From the NCBI GenBank assembly GCA_018806985.1, contig JADANN010000458.1, positions 2,790,001-2,854,000 on the forward strand: a DNA stretch of 64,000 nt. Direction: 5' to 3'. The notes beneath the pieces are model-generated. The model saw only the letters and a program-made list of their open reading frames with translations. It did not search any database and was not told the DNA's origin. The position numbers were made by a program, and so were the translations under genes. This document shows positions 1 to 11,072 of the stretch, piece by piece. The stretch's first letter is position 1. Every line of letters starts with the position of its first letter. This DNA comes from Angiostrongylus vasorum. Its lineage: Eukaryota; Nematoda; Chromadorea; Rhabditida; Metastrongylidae.

Positions 1-1660
1 TCTGCCATAATATAGAATTGGTAACGAAGAAGTTCTACATCAAAATATTTTGCTAACCAATACCCCCTTCTCGGAAACCGAAATCCCTGCTGGTGAAAAA
101 ATCGTCTAGGATTCTACCTTCTGAATTAAGAGTTGCGACAGAAAGCGTGTAGAGAGGTACAGCTCCAGTACTCGACAATTAATATCCCTACCGATTTCCT
201 CACAGCTGGATGCCACAAATTAAATGTACTTTCCGAAACCTACACGACAGCTTATCTTTAGAAAGAGAAAATCCCACATCAATGGACGTCGCCCACGGTC
301 ATCCCACCCAAGAAGCACGACCGAAGGGATCTGCGTAACTACTGTGCAATATGCTTGCTTAACGTACTTTACAAGCTGCTCACCAATATTACCCTTTTGA
401 TCATATCGAAAATCTTGTATGAGGCACAATCAGTCGAACAAGCAGGGATTCCGACAGGATTCTGCTACACTGACCGCACATAAACCGTGTCACCTATCAT
501 AGAATCCTGTCGAGAGTACCATCTGCCTCTTCTAACCCTTATCGACTAGGGAAAAGCTCTTGACCGCGTGTTGTTGAAACGAATGCAATCCTATCAGCCC
601 TCGTCGGCCAAGAAGTATACTCACCCTATATGCGAACACTAGCTGACTGCTGTCGGAATTTCAGCACTAAAATACAGCTTTTTCCATTGACTCCTTACCA
701 TATCCGCATGAAAAGGAGTTCGACAAAGCTACAGCATATCACCGTAGCTGTTTACTGCCGCGCTAGAGTGGAAAATGAAATCACTCGAACTGGAACAGAA
801 AGGCACATGTATTGATGGGAAATTGCTATCAATCTTCGTTTTACGTACAAATATCGCCATCTTCTCAAGAAATACCAACGAAGCAATGAAGATGGTAAAT
901 GAACTCGACAAAACGCAAAAAAACTGCCCTGCGCATGAACGGAACGACACGTGAACAACTCAAAGTGGATGGTTCTCTGATTCTCTGATCTCTGATTACA
1001 GAAACCACCACGTTCGTTTACGGTGGATGTTCAGCGAACGTGGACAACAACATGAATGAGGAATTAGATAGAAGAATGTGAGCAGCATGCGCCGCCTTTG
1101 GACCTTTCAAAGCCTCCGATCAACTAACGGACACAAAACTCCGTGCCCACCTTTCTGATTCAACAGTCCTCCCCAAGCACTGTTATGTAGCAGAGACATG
1201 GGCTGATACTTCACCCATGTCAAGAACTTTGCCCATTATGAAATTTAAGCGACACTCACAACGTCTAGCCGCAAGGAGAAGCTTTGATCCTCAAAATCTA
1301 TCCCAACTTCCAGACACCGGCGAACACACATCGACAGCGAAATATAGATGGGCCGGTCACATAATGACAAGAACATATGATAGATAGACGAAAGGAACAG
1401 TGGAGTGGATTCCAAAGGAATTCAAGCATCCTCTTTGACGACTATATGAGCGGACTGCTTCTTGACCAATGTCAACCATTCTCACTCTGCATTCTCAGAT
1501 GGGAACGATTTCGGGACTTCGGAATAGGCTTCGCGAATATCGGCATGTTCGGATCAGACTAGTACCACGGACGACTCTAGCATGAGAGATAAACGAATGG
1601 ATATGGCGCTAGCCCCGCACTACCAATGATGACGGGCCATCTAAGCGTCCAAAAAGGTAG
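1..1660 (+). mobile_element. Decayed RTE-clade LINE, subfamily B (reverse-transcriptase half)
   Basis: Conceptual translation in shifting frames gives the RTE reverse-transcriptase series in order: a linker near 60-180, a region like KEKIPHQW near 260-290, the LLNVLYKLLT block near 345-390, VEQAG near 435, a VRQ..SISP block near 715-745 and a degraded palm region to about 900. The C-terminal domain follows (RWAGH near 1345, EWIPKE near 1405). Many stops and frameshifts show it is dead. The last 70 bases (about 1590-1660) match the 3' ends of the shorter elements at 17.3 and 28.4 kb. The endonuclease half would lie left of the window. RTE proteins copy their RNA by target-primed reverse transcription. 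Confidence 0.8.
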
Positions 1661-2098
1661 ATATCCAAGTAACTGCAAATTTTGGTGGACCTTTAAATGC
1701 CTTTCTCTAGCTTCTACGAAATGACATGTTTGGGAATTTCTTCCGTTCTTCCTGGACATGTTAAAGAAATGACTTTCTCTATGTGAAACTCAAAGTTAAC
1801 AAGGCTCTAGTCATCCAAAAAACTCACCCCTCTAAGCCCCCACCACTACCGCACCACAAACATTTCCAGCTCTGGAGGGGTCCTTATAATGCCGGAATAT
1901 ACCTAACATATATTGTGAAACCGATTATCAAAGGGCAACATCTTGACTAAGTGTTGGAGTTGGAGAAGTTTCTAGACCGCATAAGATGAAAAACGCACCA
2001 GAAAGTAAAGAAAACATCTGCAACACACAGGATACTTATGATTTAAAGAAAAAATACCGGAATTCCCAAGATCGACTTCCTGTTAACTTCGACATTGA
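1661..2098. other. No gene recognised
   Basis: This 440-base stretch between the RTE 3' end and the fold-back element shows no coding exon, RNA gene or repeat that I can name. It probably belongs to RFC3 intron or 3' flank. Confidence 0.4.
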
Positions 2099-2388
2099 TT
2101 GATAATTCGATGTTTTTCTTCAATAAGCAGACACGAGGTTGTTATTATAGAATTTATTAAGACACAATAGCTGACGTTCCGGCGGTTTCGCCTTCTTCAA
2201 AGCCGTTTATTTTTTCTTATTTAGTTAGTTGGCGGATAGCAGCCGCACAGAGTAATAGATGGGCGAGGACTGTCCTGTATTACTCTGTGCGGCTGCTATC
2301 CGCCAACTAACTTAAATAAAAACCTCGTATCTGCTTATTGAAGAAAAACGTCGAGTATCGGAATTATCAGCAAAATGCATAGATAAAC
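2099..2388. repeat. Composite fold-back element with CACGAGGTT-type ends
   Basis: The outer arms (about 2100-2143 and 2320-2388) are imperfect inverted copies containing TTTTTCTTCAATAAGCAGA and A[CT]ACGAGGTT. Inside them is a perfect hairpin (listed separately). The left half also carries the GACGTTCCGGCGGTTTCG box seen in reverse at 17.76 kb. No protein is encoded, so it is a non-autonomous fold-back or MITE-like element. It lies just downstream of the last visible RFC3 exon, in the direction of RFC3 transcription. Confidence 0.75.
2223..2312. repeat. Perfect 35-bp hairpin with 20-base loop
   Basis: Bases 2223-2257 and 2278-2312 are exact reverse complements over 35 positions. The arms begin AGTTAGTTGGCGG and the loop is 2258-2277. 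Pairing continues imperfectly outside through ATTTA-type sequence. In RFC3 pre-mRNA it would form a long uninterrupted duplex. Confidence 0.9.
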
Positions 2389-2573
2389 TAGACTAGAGGC
2401 GGACTATAAGATAAACGGCGTTTTCTCTCTCTGTGTGAACACATCCTGCAGTATAAGTCACTACTCACAGTGGGTGCAGTAAAATATTAGGTATAGCTCA
2501 ACCCCGAAGCAAAAGAAAAAATTATGACCCACAAATGTGTTGATCTCAAAGTTTAATCAGCAGAAGCGCACAC

Positions 2574-5500
2574 CTGATCCATCACGGAATCCGGTACTGT
2601 CAGCCTAACCTTATCGGCCACCGTTAAGCACACTTCACGTACCTAAAATAGGAACGGAAACTTTCTTCGAGACTGCTTCGACCAACTCCTACTCATCGTC
2701 AAGCATACAATTCCTTTCCAAATTCAACGTGTATTCAATTCTCGGTCGCGATATGCTAATTTCGAGCACTGCTACTAAATTCATTTACTTGCGAACTTAG
2801 TCAGACTAGAAAAGCATTCTTATTGGGAACCAAGTTGTGCTACCTCAAGCAAAATATTCCTAATTAAACTCAGATATGCAACTCACTTCACCATCACTGG
2901 GGGCAGCAACTCTGATGGCCATGCACCTTGACTTTAATGGATCTATTATCCGACTGAGAGATTCACAGCAAAGAATCAGACGACAGCTCATCGAATATTT
3001 CTCCATAGTCCGACGAAGAGCATGCTGAGCGTCACGTGTGAGGTGATCGGCCTCCATGAGTACCACAACTGAAATCTTCTAACGGTAATAATGCATGATT
3101 TGATTCAGACGAAGAATCACTACACCTTAACGTTCCTGGTAAATGAAACTTCACAGTTATCATTATGAATGCATAAATGTTAAACATGAGTGTCATTCAA
3201 CTCCCAAACCTAAGATTCCACAAGTAAAAAAACCTTTGAAATAGAAGCAGATTGACGATAGATCCGAACGCCATTACAAAGGAGATATTTGGGACAAGTG
3301 GAATAAAGAATAAAAAAGACAAAACTCGGCGTTGATCAGTCCCTGGGGGATTCATGCATTCGACCTCACTAGGCATCGTTGGAGGTGCCTGAATGCGTAT
3401 TCGGTATCCGGTTTTTACAATGACTCGCGGTGACCTAGCGATGTACCAAACCAGTGCTACTATCCTTCCAGTCAATTCTGGTGCCAATTTGCCGACTCTG
3501 TAGGGATGGAAGGCTTGATGAGCTTGGAGCGCTGGGATGGATCCCATGTGTATTACAGAGCGCCTCCGACCACTGCGCCACACGCGCCCCTGAAATAAGT
3601 CTGTTCACAAGCACGAACAACGATGTAGTTTCTAGATTTCCACCGTCTCATTAAGGCTTTCTCAAGAAGCTTTTCGTGGTTCCACCAAAAAGCTCTGTCA
3701 AAAAATTACTACCGTCAGCTTTTTTTGATGACGTCAACGATGATGATATTATTACAGAGGAGGCAAAATGCGATCACGTTCTAAGTCCTACTGAAGATTC
3801 AGATGCACTCATATGGTGAGCCTCGATTACATACATCTTCATGGACGTGCTCCACTCACATGTCGAGGGCTTTACAAACAAATATACCACAAAGTGGTAT
3901 TTCATATACGGATCGCAGCACTTCCTTCATTCGGTTCGTTGTACTGCAATCGTAATCTACGGTGTTTCCACTTGCAGGTTTCGGTTCCAACTTGGGGATT
4001 TCTCCCGGTGAATTTCGTAGAATGATGGTCGAATTAGGTTTCCCTAAGCAGTTTACGGCCTTTGGTGACAGAAAGGAGCATTTCCCAAACCTTGCAAACA
4101 TGAGAAGACTGATTTACAAGGAGCACGGTGAACCAGTAAGTACATGGCGTGAATTGCAGGACATCACTAAAAAGTCCACTTTCCGTGCCCTTAGTAGACA
4201 ATATTGCGATGTTAACTTCTTGCTATTTGGTATTTACGCTAACATTTAGAGTTGAATGACAACTTCTTAAGAACTGGTAATTTTTATAGTTGCTGCTTAT
4301 TTTCCGACAAGCAATGTATTTAATGTCTTGACAATGTATTGATAACTTAATAAACTTATAGATGACACTTTGGTCTCTTGCTCAACGGGAAAAATGGCTT
4401 CTCAGAAATGAAGTTTCATTTTGAAAGTTATTTAGAATTCACACCTTCAAGAAATTCAGAAAGAAACTCCGATTTTTAAAATTTCTGATCTAGGCTTAAC
4501 GGCTATAAACATCGACGGTGCATCAGAGGACATAATGGCGTCTTATTGAAGGGAATCCCGCTTTTCTGATTATTTTACTGCTTGGGATACAATGAGATAA
4601 GTCTGTTTGCAGTCTGTTTGTTACGCCGTTCTCGAGTAGTCAGTCGACTGATCGCATGATTCATCACAATCACAGGAATCTCAGTCGTCATAGACGATTC
4701 TAAGTCGGAAGGCAACAAATCTCCCTTCCATCCAGCTCGTAAAAAATCATATTCCAGTCTCGCTATCCCAGCGAACCACGGAAAATCGCACTCGACCAGC
4801 GTTCAATATGCTGATAACCGCCATTACAAACCCCCGAGATGCAGTCAAAGTCGCATAAGATCTCGACCGTCTCCCAGTGACTATTGAATGTCTATGAAAT
4901 TCATGAAACGAATGGAAGTGGAAATTGGTTCCCTCGTAACCATCGAAGACGGATAACCTAAGTCTTCTCTGGAATGTATTAGTGGAAATAAATTCACATC
5001 GAACTCCTGGTGTTAAGGAGTCTGAGAAACATAAGAATGGCGCGGACTACAAAACAAAGCGCCACGAGCATAGGAGCCTCTAAGTGTTTCAATTCAACAC
5101 ATTGTCTGGGATTCTCAAGACGCAGTATGTCCTTCTGACACAACTCCTGAACCTATTTTAACAAATGACACATGATTTGTGAAGATGGATTATGTTCATT
5201 CATTTCTATGCATATTCTATTGCATCATCGTTCTCGAAAATGATGAAGAAATTCATAACAAAGAGAGCGCTTGTCTCGTTTTTAACCGATCACAGTCAAC
5301 TCTGTTGATTAAGATATTGGACGAAGCGATATTTATGACCAATATTCTCGTGGTAGAGTATTCCAACGTGAAGTCTTTGGCTTAGCACATTTGGGTGACC
5401 AAGTAACAGATACTGTATAAAGAACAAAAACTAGTACCATGGACTAGATAAATGATAGCAGAACATCAAAGATTTCCCACTAAAGTTTCACCTTTGAAAA

Positions 5501-6747
5501 AGTATGCTGGTGGAGGTCATAGTTCGCGACAAAGTTAAATGGACATTAAACGATTACCTTTGAAATTTTTTTGTGTAGAGCTAGCAATCTGAGCCGTCTC
5601 AGCCATTTGTTTAATTACTTCTTGAACAACGACACGGTCATAAATACCGACTTCTCTAAAATAGGTTGAAACGGACCCCAACGATGCAAACAACAGACAA
5701 GAAATAACACAATAATGCTGAGATATTCACAAAACTTGGACCCTAGGCCAGATTCAACCATGGTTACCCTTTTCGGGAGCTCATGCGTTACACACCGCAC
5801 CACTAGGTGGAAAACTAGGTTACAGAAAGGCAAAACAAGGGCTTCAGTGGTGCAGTGTGTAATGCGCAAGCGCATGGAAAGGATAATCGTAGTTCGACAT
5901 GGCTTGGGGCCCACGTTTTGCGAATACCTCAGCATCAATGTGATAAAGTTAACATTCTGATTTCGATAAGAAATAAATGATGCTTCAACAATGGGAAATA
6001 CTGTAAGCGGTGTAGCTAACTGCATCACACCATGACTATGAAAGGAATCAACATCATATTGCTAGAATACATTCCTTACACAACAAAATTAGGAACAAAG
6101 CTCCAGGATAGAAGCATCGTTAATATTTTTGACCACAACTGATAGAAAAAAGTACTTACGCTGGGTTCATTTCGATATGATAATTGCTGCTGACTGTATC
6201 TACTTCAATCTTCCTATTAGAAGGTGTGACAAGCAACTTTTTATCCAGGCGAAGACGTTCAGCTCCAACACCATACAGTTCCCTGAAAGACAGCTGTAGT
6301 TATAAAGAAGAGATACCTAGAAATTCAAGAATCTGAGTTCTTGAAGAAACAATTCACTCAAGATTCCTAACCTTAACTGAGAAAATATTCCGGTCCTCAA
6401 AAATCTGATGCTCTTGCGGTTGGTGTTCAAAACAACACAAGTTGTACAGTTTCCGAATTAAAGATAGATTGCATTCGCTAGTAAACCAATAAACGATAAA
6501 AGATGGAAACTTGCCTTAAAATGCAATGAATTCTGGTACGTTTACCAGCACCGGACGGCCCATAAAAGAGGAGATGGGGAAAATCGTTAGTTTTCACCAA
6601 CTCAGCGAAATCACTAGCCTGAAAACACCAGGCTCCTATGATAAAAAAAGAAACGGCATAAGACAAGACTTGAAGACAAACCTGTTCCAGATGATAGGAG
6701 AGCTCACTCAATCTCTTGGGACGATACCTGTCCACCCAGAGCGACAT
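2574..6747 (-). CDS. RFC3: Replication factor C subunit 3 (clamp loader), 5' six exons
   Basis: RFC3 is a small AAA+ subunit of the clamp loader that places PCNA on primed DNA in the nucleus. Exons on the minus strand are 6747-6682, 6618-6515, 6282-6160, 5655-5558, 3068-2887 and 2642-2574: 214 codons with all phases consistent. Visible motifs are the start [10 protein letters not shown], Walker [10 protein letters not shown], the [10 protein letters not shown] segment, [35 protein letters not shown], Walker-B-like LMEADHL and the SRC motif KSRCMA. The usual protein is about 355 residues, so roughly 140 C-terminal residues lie beyond the left edge; none were found in 1-2573. The donor after exon 2 is GC (AAG|GCAAGT) rather than GT. 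Introns are 63, 232, 504, 2489 and 244 bp. The third holds a SINE dimer and the fourth a SINE and an antisense gene. Confidence 0.95.
3302..3592 (-). mobile_element. SINE-A copy (tRNA-headed SINE)
   Basis: The reverse strand starts with a pol III A-box-like GTGGCGCAGTGGTCGGAGG and a B-box-like GGGATCCATCC. It then has the family body (ATTGACTGGA, GGTAGCACTGGTTTG, CGCGAGTCATTGTAAA, GTCGAATGCAT) and a T/A-rich tail. It lies in RFC3 intron 4, just upstream of the nested plus-strand exon. Confidence 0.85.
3656..4249 (+). CDS. Unidentified gene nested antisense in RFC3 intron 4
   Basis: Two exon-like blocks are visible. Exon 3656-3815 is open over 52 codons from [12 protein letters not shown] through an acidic stretch ([14 protein letters not shown]) to a good donor ATATG|GTGAGC. 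The second block starts after TTGCAG at 3978 ([18 protein letters not shown] ... [12 protein letters not shown]). It either ends at a consensus donor CCA|GTAAGT (4135) or reads on to TAG at 4249; AATAAA lies at 4349. The two blocks are not phase-compatible as written: the first leaves two bases and the second needs one. A one-base error, decay or a missed exon must be assumed. I do not recognise the family. Strand and coding nature rest on composition, long open frames and splice signals. Confidence 0.5.
4349..4354 (+). terminator. AATAAA polyadenylation signal candidate
   Basis: AATAAA lies 100 bp after the stop at 4249, on the same strand as the nested gene. It would serve as its 3' end signal if the second exon is terminal. 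Confidence 0.4.
4360..5550. other. RFC3 intron sequence, no gene recognised
   Basis: This part of RFC3 intron 4 has short open segments only. A short open run on the plus strand near 5125-5170 ([14 protein letters not shown]) could be a further exon of the nested gene but lacks support. Confidence 0.35.
5712..5965. mobile_element. Head-to-head dimer of SINE-C in RFC3 intron 3
   Basis: The left half is a minus-oriented copy and the right half a plus-oriented copy of the same tRNA-like SINE. They are joined head to head, giving an imperfect palindrome of about 120-base arms. The shared boxes are GTGGTGCAGTGTGTAA-like heads and the 3' box CAAAACNTGG...AATACCTCAGCATCA. The palindrome creates spurious long open frames on both strands. 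Confidence 0.75.
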
Positions 6748-6899
6748 AGCTTAATCATGTTTTAAGATATGACGCAGTTTATGAAGCCTATCGTCTTCGC
6801 AATATAAGAAAAGACTGTTATAGACAACATCGAATGGAAAGCAAAGAACAATCTATTATAACACAGTATTTCTGCAAACAGTTAGAACATGACAATAAA

Positions 6900-7146
6900 G
6901 CTAAAGAATGAAGCTCTGGCGTTGACCAATAAACATCGTTTGGAGGTGAACGAATGCATATCTGGCCTTTACAATGACTCGCGGTGGCCTATCGATGCAT
7001 CGAGTCAGTGCTGTTATCCTATTAGACAAGTCTGGTACCAACCTGCCAACCCCGGAGGGACGGAATGCTTTGTGAGTCTGGGTTGCAGGATACAACTAAT
7101 ACATGTTGCAATGCACCTCTCATCACTGCGCTAGGCGCACCCTTCG
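6900..7146 (-). mobile_element. SINE-A copy
   Basis: A reverse-oriented copy 150 bp upstream of the RFC3 start. The body boxes (GGTACCAGACTTGTC-like, CGCGAGTCATTGTAAA, GAATGCAT) are conserved; the head is near 7140. It could influence the RFC3 promoter region, although nothing in the sequence proves this. Confidence 0.8.
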
Positions 7147-7535
7147 AACATGATTATGGAATACAGAGTATGAATAAGGTTAAATAAATAGCAAAATATT
7201 CACATGAAGACTATAAACAATAAAAAAAAGATGCTGAAGATAGAAAATGATATGTACACTACAACAATGCATTCAATACAAAGCTATTTGTCGAGGGGCA
7301 CATATCACAGCGCTCCTGTTTTATCGCATACTTCACATCGTCGATCGTTTTGCAGTAAGCTCTCGACGCGTACGTTATATGTATTCGCCCACATGAGACA
7401 AGCCAAGAAGCACCGACTGGTTTCATAGCTTCTTCGTCACATCAACAGCTGAACAACACAGGATCTTTCAACATAACAGAAATAAGGAATTTAAATATTG
7501 AAAGTTGCCATTACTATCTCATTGAGGGTTTACAC

Positions 7536-8405
7536 CTTGCCAACCACGTGGAACATATCAAGTAATTCGTCACCGTGCTCAAAAAAATCGAATTCTTTTC
7601 ATATTTCTTCCCTTCACAATATAGATAACATGGCACTCCCCTATTCTTCAACACGCTGAAAAAGTTCCTAAGTTCCTCAGTGGCAGCCCAAAATCTAAAC
7701 CAATATTAGGACGAAATTCCCTCTGAAGAAAACAGACCTGTAAGATGCTTTCTATTGACTTTATAAAATAGTTTAAAAACACTTTATGAAAGAAAACGAA
7801 TTAATCCGAACAAATATTGTTTCTACTAACCTCAACATATGTTGGCGCAAAACCTCTAGTAGGGTACTCCCCTCTGTGCGATTACCATCAAATGGATTAG
7901 CTTTTCAACAGGCAAACAACCTTGGACAAAATGCTTTTCGGAAGGTTGTATGACTCGTAAGAGGACCGTATTTGGAATGAAAAATAACCCTGATACGTAT
8001 AAAAGCCATCATAAAAGTAATGAACAGTGTGTCGGACAAGACACTCCAAATACAAACTGAACTCCTTGCAGCGGCTGCATATTTATTGAGTTATTTAGGT
8101 CATCACCATCAATGTCCCCGAACATCAAAGTCTCAACAGAGGTTTTAAGATGTTATAAAAAAGTGGCCTTTTGAAGAACTGCTTAAAGTACAACATTTTC
8201 CTTCCCTTAAACATGGGTAAGTATCAGAATGTATAACTACCTTTGCTGAAAAATAGCTCAAGAACATTTTATTCACAAGAAAAGCAAAGAGTACCTCCGC
8301 AGAATTCTCATTCATCTCACTATCTACCATTTCTCCACTTTTTGATGGAATGTTCTCGATTTCTTCAGTGTCAATTTCAACGAATTCACCACCATCATCG
8401 TCTCA
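7536..8405 (-). CDS. Unidentified multi-exon gene
   Basis: The best-supported part is exon 7694-7536. It follows a GGTTTAG acceptor and reads FWAATEELRNFFSVLKNRG, then CYLYCEGKKYEKNSIF, and ends at an AAG|GTGTAAAC donor. A T-run (7 T) shifts the frame before FEHGDELLDMFHVVGK; eight T would keep it. The upstream exon ends LLEVLRQHML with donor AG|GTTAGT at 7831, and its phase matches exactly (intron 121-140 bp). It contains NPFDGNRTEGST. A further acidic exon at 8405-8295 (GGEFVEIDTEEIENIP ... NENSAE, donor GAG|GTACTC) is on the same strand, but its connection is unproven. No homologue comes to mind. Confidence 0.45.
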
Positions 8406-8589
8406 CATCCAAAAATACCGTCATCATTCCGGCTTCAGTTTTAGTTCACTGAAACGCATAAATAAAACAGTAACAAAAAGAAAATACTTCTTTAGTGTCG
8501 TTTATACGTTCAAGTCCATAAATGAACGAAAAAACAAACTTAATTAATGGGTAAACAGACCAGTTCCGAAAAAAATAAAATCCCGCCTT

Positions 8590-8790
8590 CAGATAACGGC
8601 CTGTTTTTTCTTCTTCCTCTTTCGCCCTTGTGGTGGTGAACGCGTTAGCCTCGGAAAGGGTAGTAGCGTGTTCGGTCCCCACCACAGACACCAGCGCTTC
8701 GGAGTTCTGCAAATATCTCAACACCATTATATTTCACACAATACCCTGCATTAAAAAAAGAGTAGGCAGTAAATAGTAACAAAATCGTTA
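8590..8790 (+). mobile_element. SINE-C copy
   Basis: A tRNA-like head (GTGGTGGTGAACGCGTTAG) is followed by the family 3' sequence TCTGCAAATATCTCAACACC and ACAATACCCTGCATTAAAA with an A-rich tail. The same 3' box recurs at 46.15 and 62.09 kb. Confidence 0.75.
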
Positions 8791-8799
8791 ATGACAAGT

Positions 8800-9950
8800 A
8801 ATGGGTAACTTAATGCACCAACCAAACCACCCTCTTTAGTTACCTTATGCTTCATTCGCGTGTAAAAGTGTTCTCTGACGTAATCTTCTCTCTGCGTCAT
8901 GCAGTTTTGTTATGCCGCATTCTCACTTTCAGCTTGGACAAAAAAAAGGACTATAGCAGTAATCACTTCGAACACCTGCGTAGCAAAAAAGAGACGTGAA
9001 ATCACATACCTTTTTCCACTTTTGCTCCCATGGAGGTACTTTGGGTGAATCTCTTAATTGTCTCAACTAGCTTGACTTTCCAATGAACGACGTCAAAGTG
9101 ATCTAGAAGTATATTTTTGCTGTGCTATCAGGCAACTTTGGAAAGAATGAAAAAACCAAAAATTACAAGCATACAGGCGCAGCTGAGCGAGTTAGACCAT
9201 GACATTCACATGCGTAGAAATCCTCGGCAAAGCGTCAGAAAAATCTACGAGTTAAGTCCCCTCAGTCTCAACTCCTGTTGGCTGCAGAAGAGGAATATTT
9301 GATCTTAGATAATTAAATCTTAAAATTCACTGCAAGAGGTTATCAATTTGAACAATATGAAGAAAGGTGAACACCTTGCAGAACTAATGACATTGAATGC
9401 ATTCGCAGTTACTCGTTGAATCATTTCCATTACGCTTGATACTTGCGCAGGATCACTGCCAGCAACAACGTTTCAAATTGTCTGTTCAAACATTCTATCA
9501 CACAAATGCACCGACAGAACAAATCTGCAAGACACCCTCCTTCAGAATCAACATCTTCGTTGCGAAAACCTTGATTCTGGCCTACAGTGGCAGAGTTGGT
9601 GATCCAGCCTTCTCATTTGGTGGATAAAGGTGTGGAAGCCATAAACGAACAAATGCATCACTAGCGAAGTCGTCAACGAGTTGTTCATGACCTAAACGAA
9701 GCAGTGAAACACACAACCTTCAATGTGACGAAGTATCTAAATATGTAAGAACTACTACGTAATAACGTGCAATAGTAAAATATGCTTTCAAAACTAAATC
9801 ACCTTGCTGTTAAAAAGTCAGAGTTCACTCCGAAATCATCTACTTTGCCGATGACCTCCATCCGATAACCAGTTGAATAAATTACACCACAACACTTCCG
9901 CTACAGGCAATAGCGACATCAGCAGATCTTCGACTCCCGGGAAGTTGCCT
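8800..9950. other. No gene recognised
   Basis: This 1.1 kb stretch has short open frames on both strands and no motif, acceptor/donor pair or repeat that I can defend. Confidence 0.35.
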
Positions 9951-9954
9951 TTAT

Positions 9955-10262
9955 CCTTGGTCTCTCCCAATGTTTTACCGCCTCATCGTGGCTGGGAGGT
10001 GTCCCTGATGTCGGACTGCGATGTACAGCGGGGGGATTCGTCCCACCGGCAGGGTCTCCCGTGCTGAGAAGGAGTCAGGCGTTTCCATCAGGAGGCCTAG
10101 CTAAGAGTAAACCAATACCAGGATCCACCACCGTCCTGGTATCAAGGTCGCATGGTGACAAATCTCCCCCTGATCCACAAGGGCTGCAACAGCCTGTCGT
10201 GATGACGACCTCGGGCAGACTTTGGCCAGGCTGTCCTCGGGATTCCAGGGAACCACAGTAGT
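9955..10262 (+). mobile_element. RTE-derived non-autonomous element, copy 1 (3' truncated)
   Basis: This belongs to a repeat family beginning GGTTTACCGCCTCATCGTGG, GGAGGTGTCCCTG, with a central TACCAGGATCCACCACCG box. It lacks the common 3' end present in the copies at 17.3 and 28.4 kb. It has no coding capacity; the open frames over it are coincidental. Confidence 0.7.
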
Positions 10263-10375
10263 CCACACTGCACGGTCTTACTGGACAGTACTCAACCAAA
10301 TCGCACGGATCCATTGAGATCTTCTTTTTCACTGACGAGTCGTTCGCCACCTTCTTCTTCTCTCATCGACGAGCT

Positions 10376-10560
10376 AACACGAGGTTGTTACAGATCATTT
10401 ATTCGGCTAACGTTTCGACGTCTCTTTCTTCCTCAGAGCCGATGATCCAAGTCGATAGCCCACAGTAGTCCGTCTTCTTACCTCATTCGAGCTGTGCTCC
10501 ACTGAAGCAGATTCGACTCGATACGACGACGAAGACACCACACGGAATCACAATAAACTC
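10376..10560. repeat. Fold-back element end (CACGAGGTTG family)
   Basis: It begins ACACGAGGTTGTTACAG and continues with TTCGGCTAACGTTTCGACGTC and CTTCCTCAGAGCCGATGAT. These are the diagnostic terminal boxes shared with the elements at 47.3, 48.5, 49.2 and 58.1 kb. Confidence 0.65.
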
Positions 10561-10699
10561 CAAAAAGCGCATAAATACACTGAATCAAAAAGCGAAGTGG
10601 TTAGTGACGATGTCGATCAGGAAGTAAAGGCGCCAGTTTGACTCTCTTACTTAACGATCTCCTGCAATCCAGCTGAGAACGCCTTAGCTTGGCGCTATC

Positions 10700-10925
10700 A
10701 CCAAGATTGCAAGGCGAATCGACTCGAACATCAATCTACGGATTCATGAAGGAGAGGAAATCCACAACAGCAGTCGAAGTGGCACGCGGAATGTTCAATG
10801 ACCCTTGTGGACGATGAAACCGAGGGAAACGAACCGAACGCAAGAGGTGCTGAGATTCCCACAGAGGACGTGATGACAGGTCATGTATATGCAAAAGAAA
10901 GAAGTATACAAGATAAGAAAACACT
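10700..10925 (+). mobile_element. SINE-B copy (5' truncated)
   Basis: It shares with 45.53-45.90 kb the 3' body: an AAATCC..CAGCAG box, GTGGACGATG, GAAACGAACCGAA, GTGCTGAGATTCCCACAG and an AAGAAAGAAG-rich tail. Confidence 0.6.
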
Positions 10926-11072
10926 CTGAAATAAAGTGGAAGTGGCAAACATCACAGAAGGATCGAAAAAGGTAGTCCACACACTATGAATTATTTATCT
11001 GAGCAAACAGTTCAAGCATTACGAACTAACAATGACAGGCTGTAATCGCTGGCCTAGTAAGTGCTTAAAGGT

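Noticed and set aside
5615..6028. 137-codon reverse frame over RFC3 intron 3
   Set aside because: It reads through the SINE-C dimer and overlaps an RFC3 exon in another frame.
7259..7426. Reverse 55-codon frame starting MKPVGASWLVSCGRI
   Set aside because: It lies where the 3'UTR of the 7.5 kb gene would be, is short, and has no homology or splice signals.
7536..7610. LLDMFHVVGK considered as the N-terminus of an HDDC2-type HD-domain protein
   Set aside because: The segment continues in phase from upstream exons unlike HDDC2, and no HD motif follows downstream.
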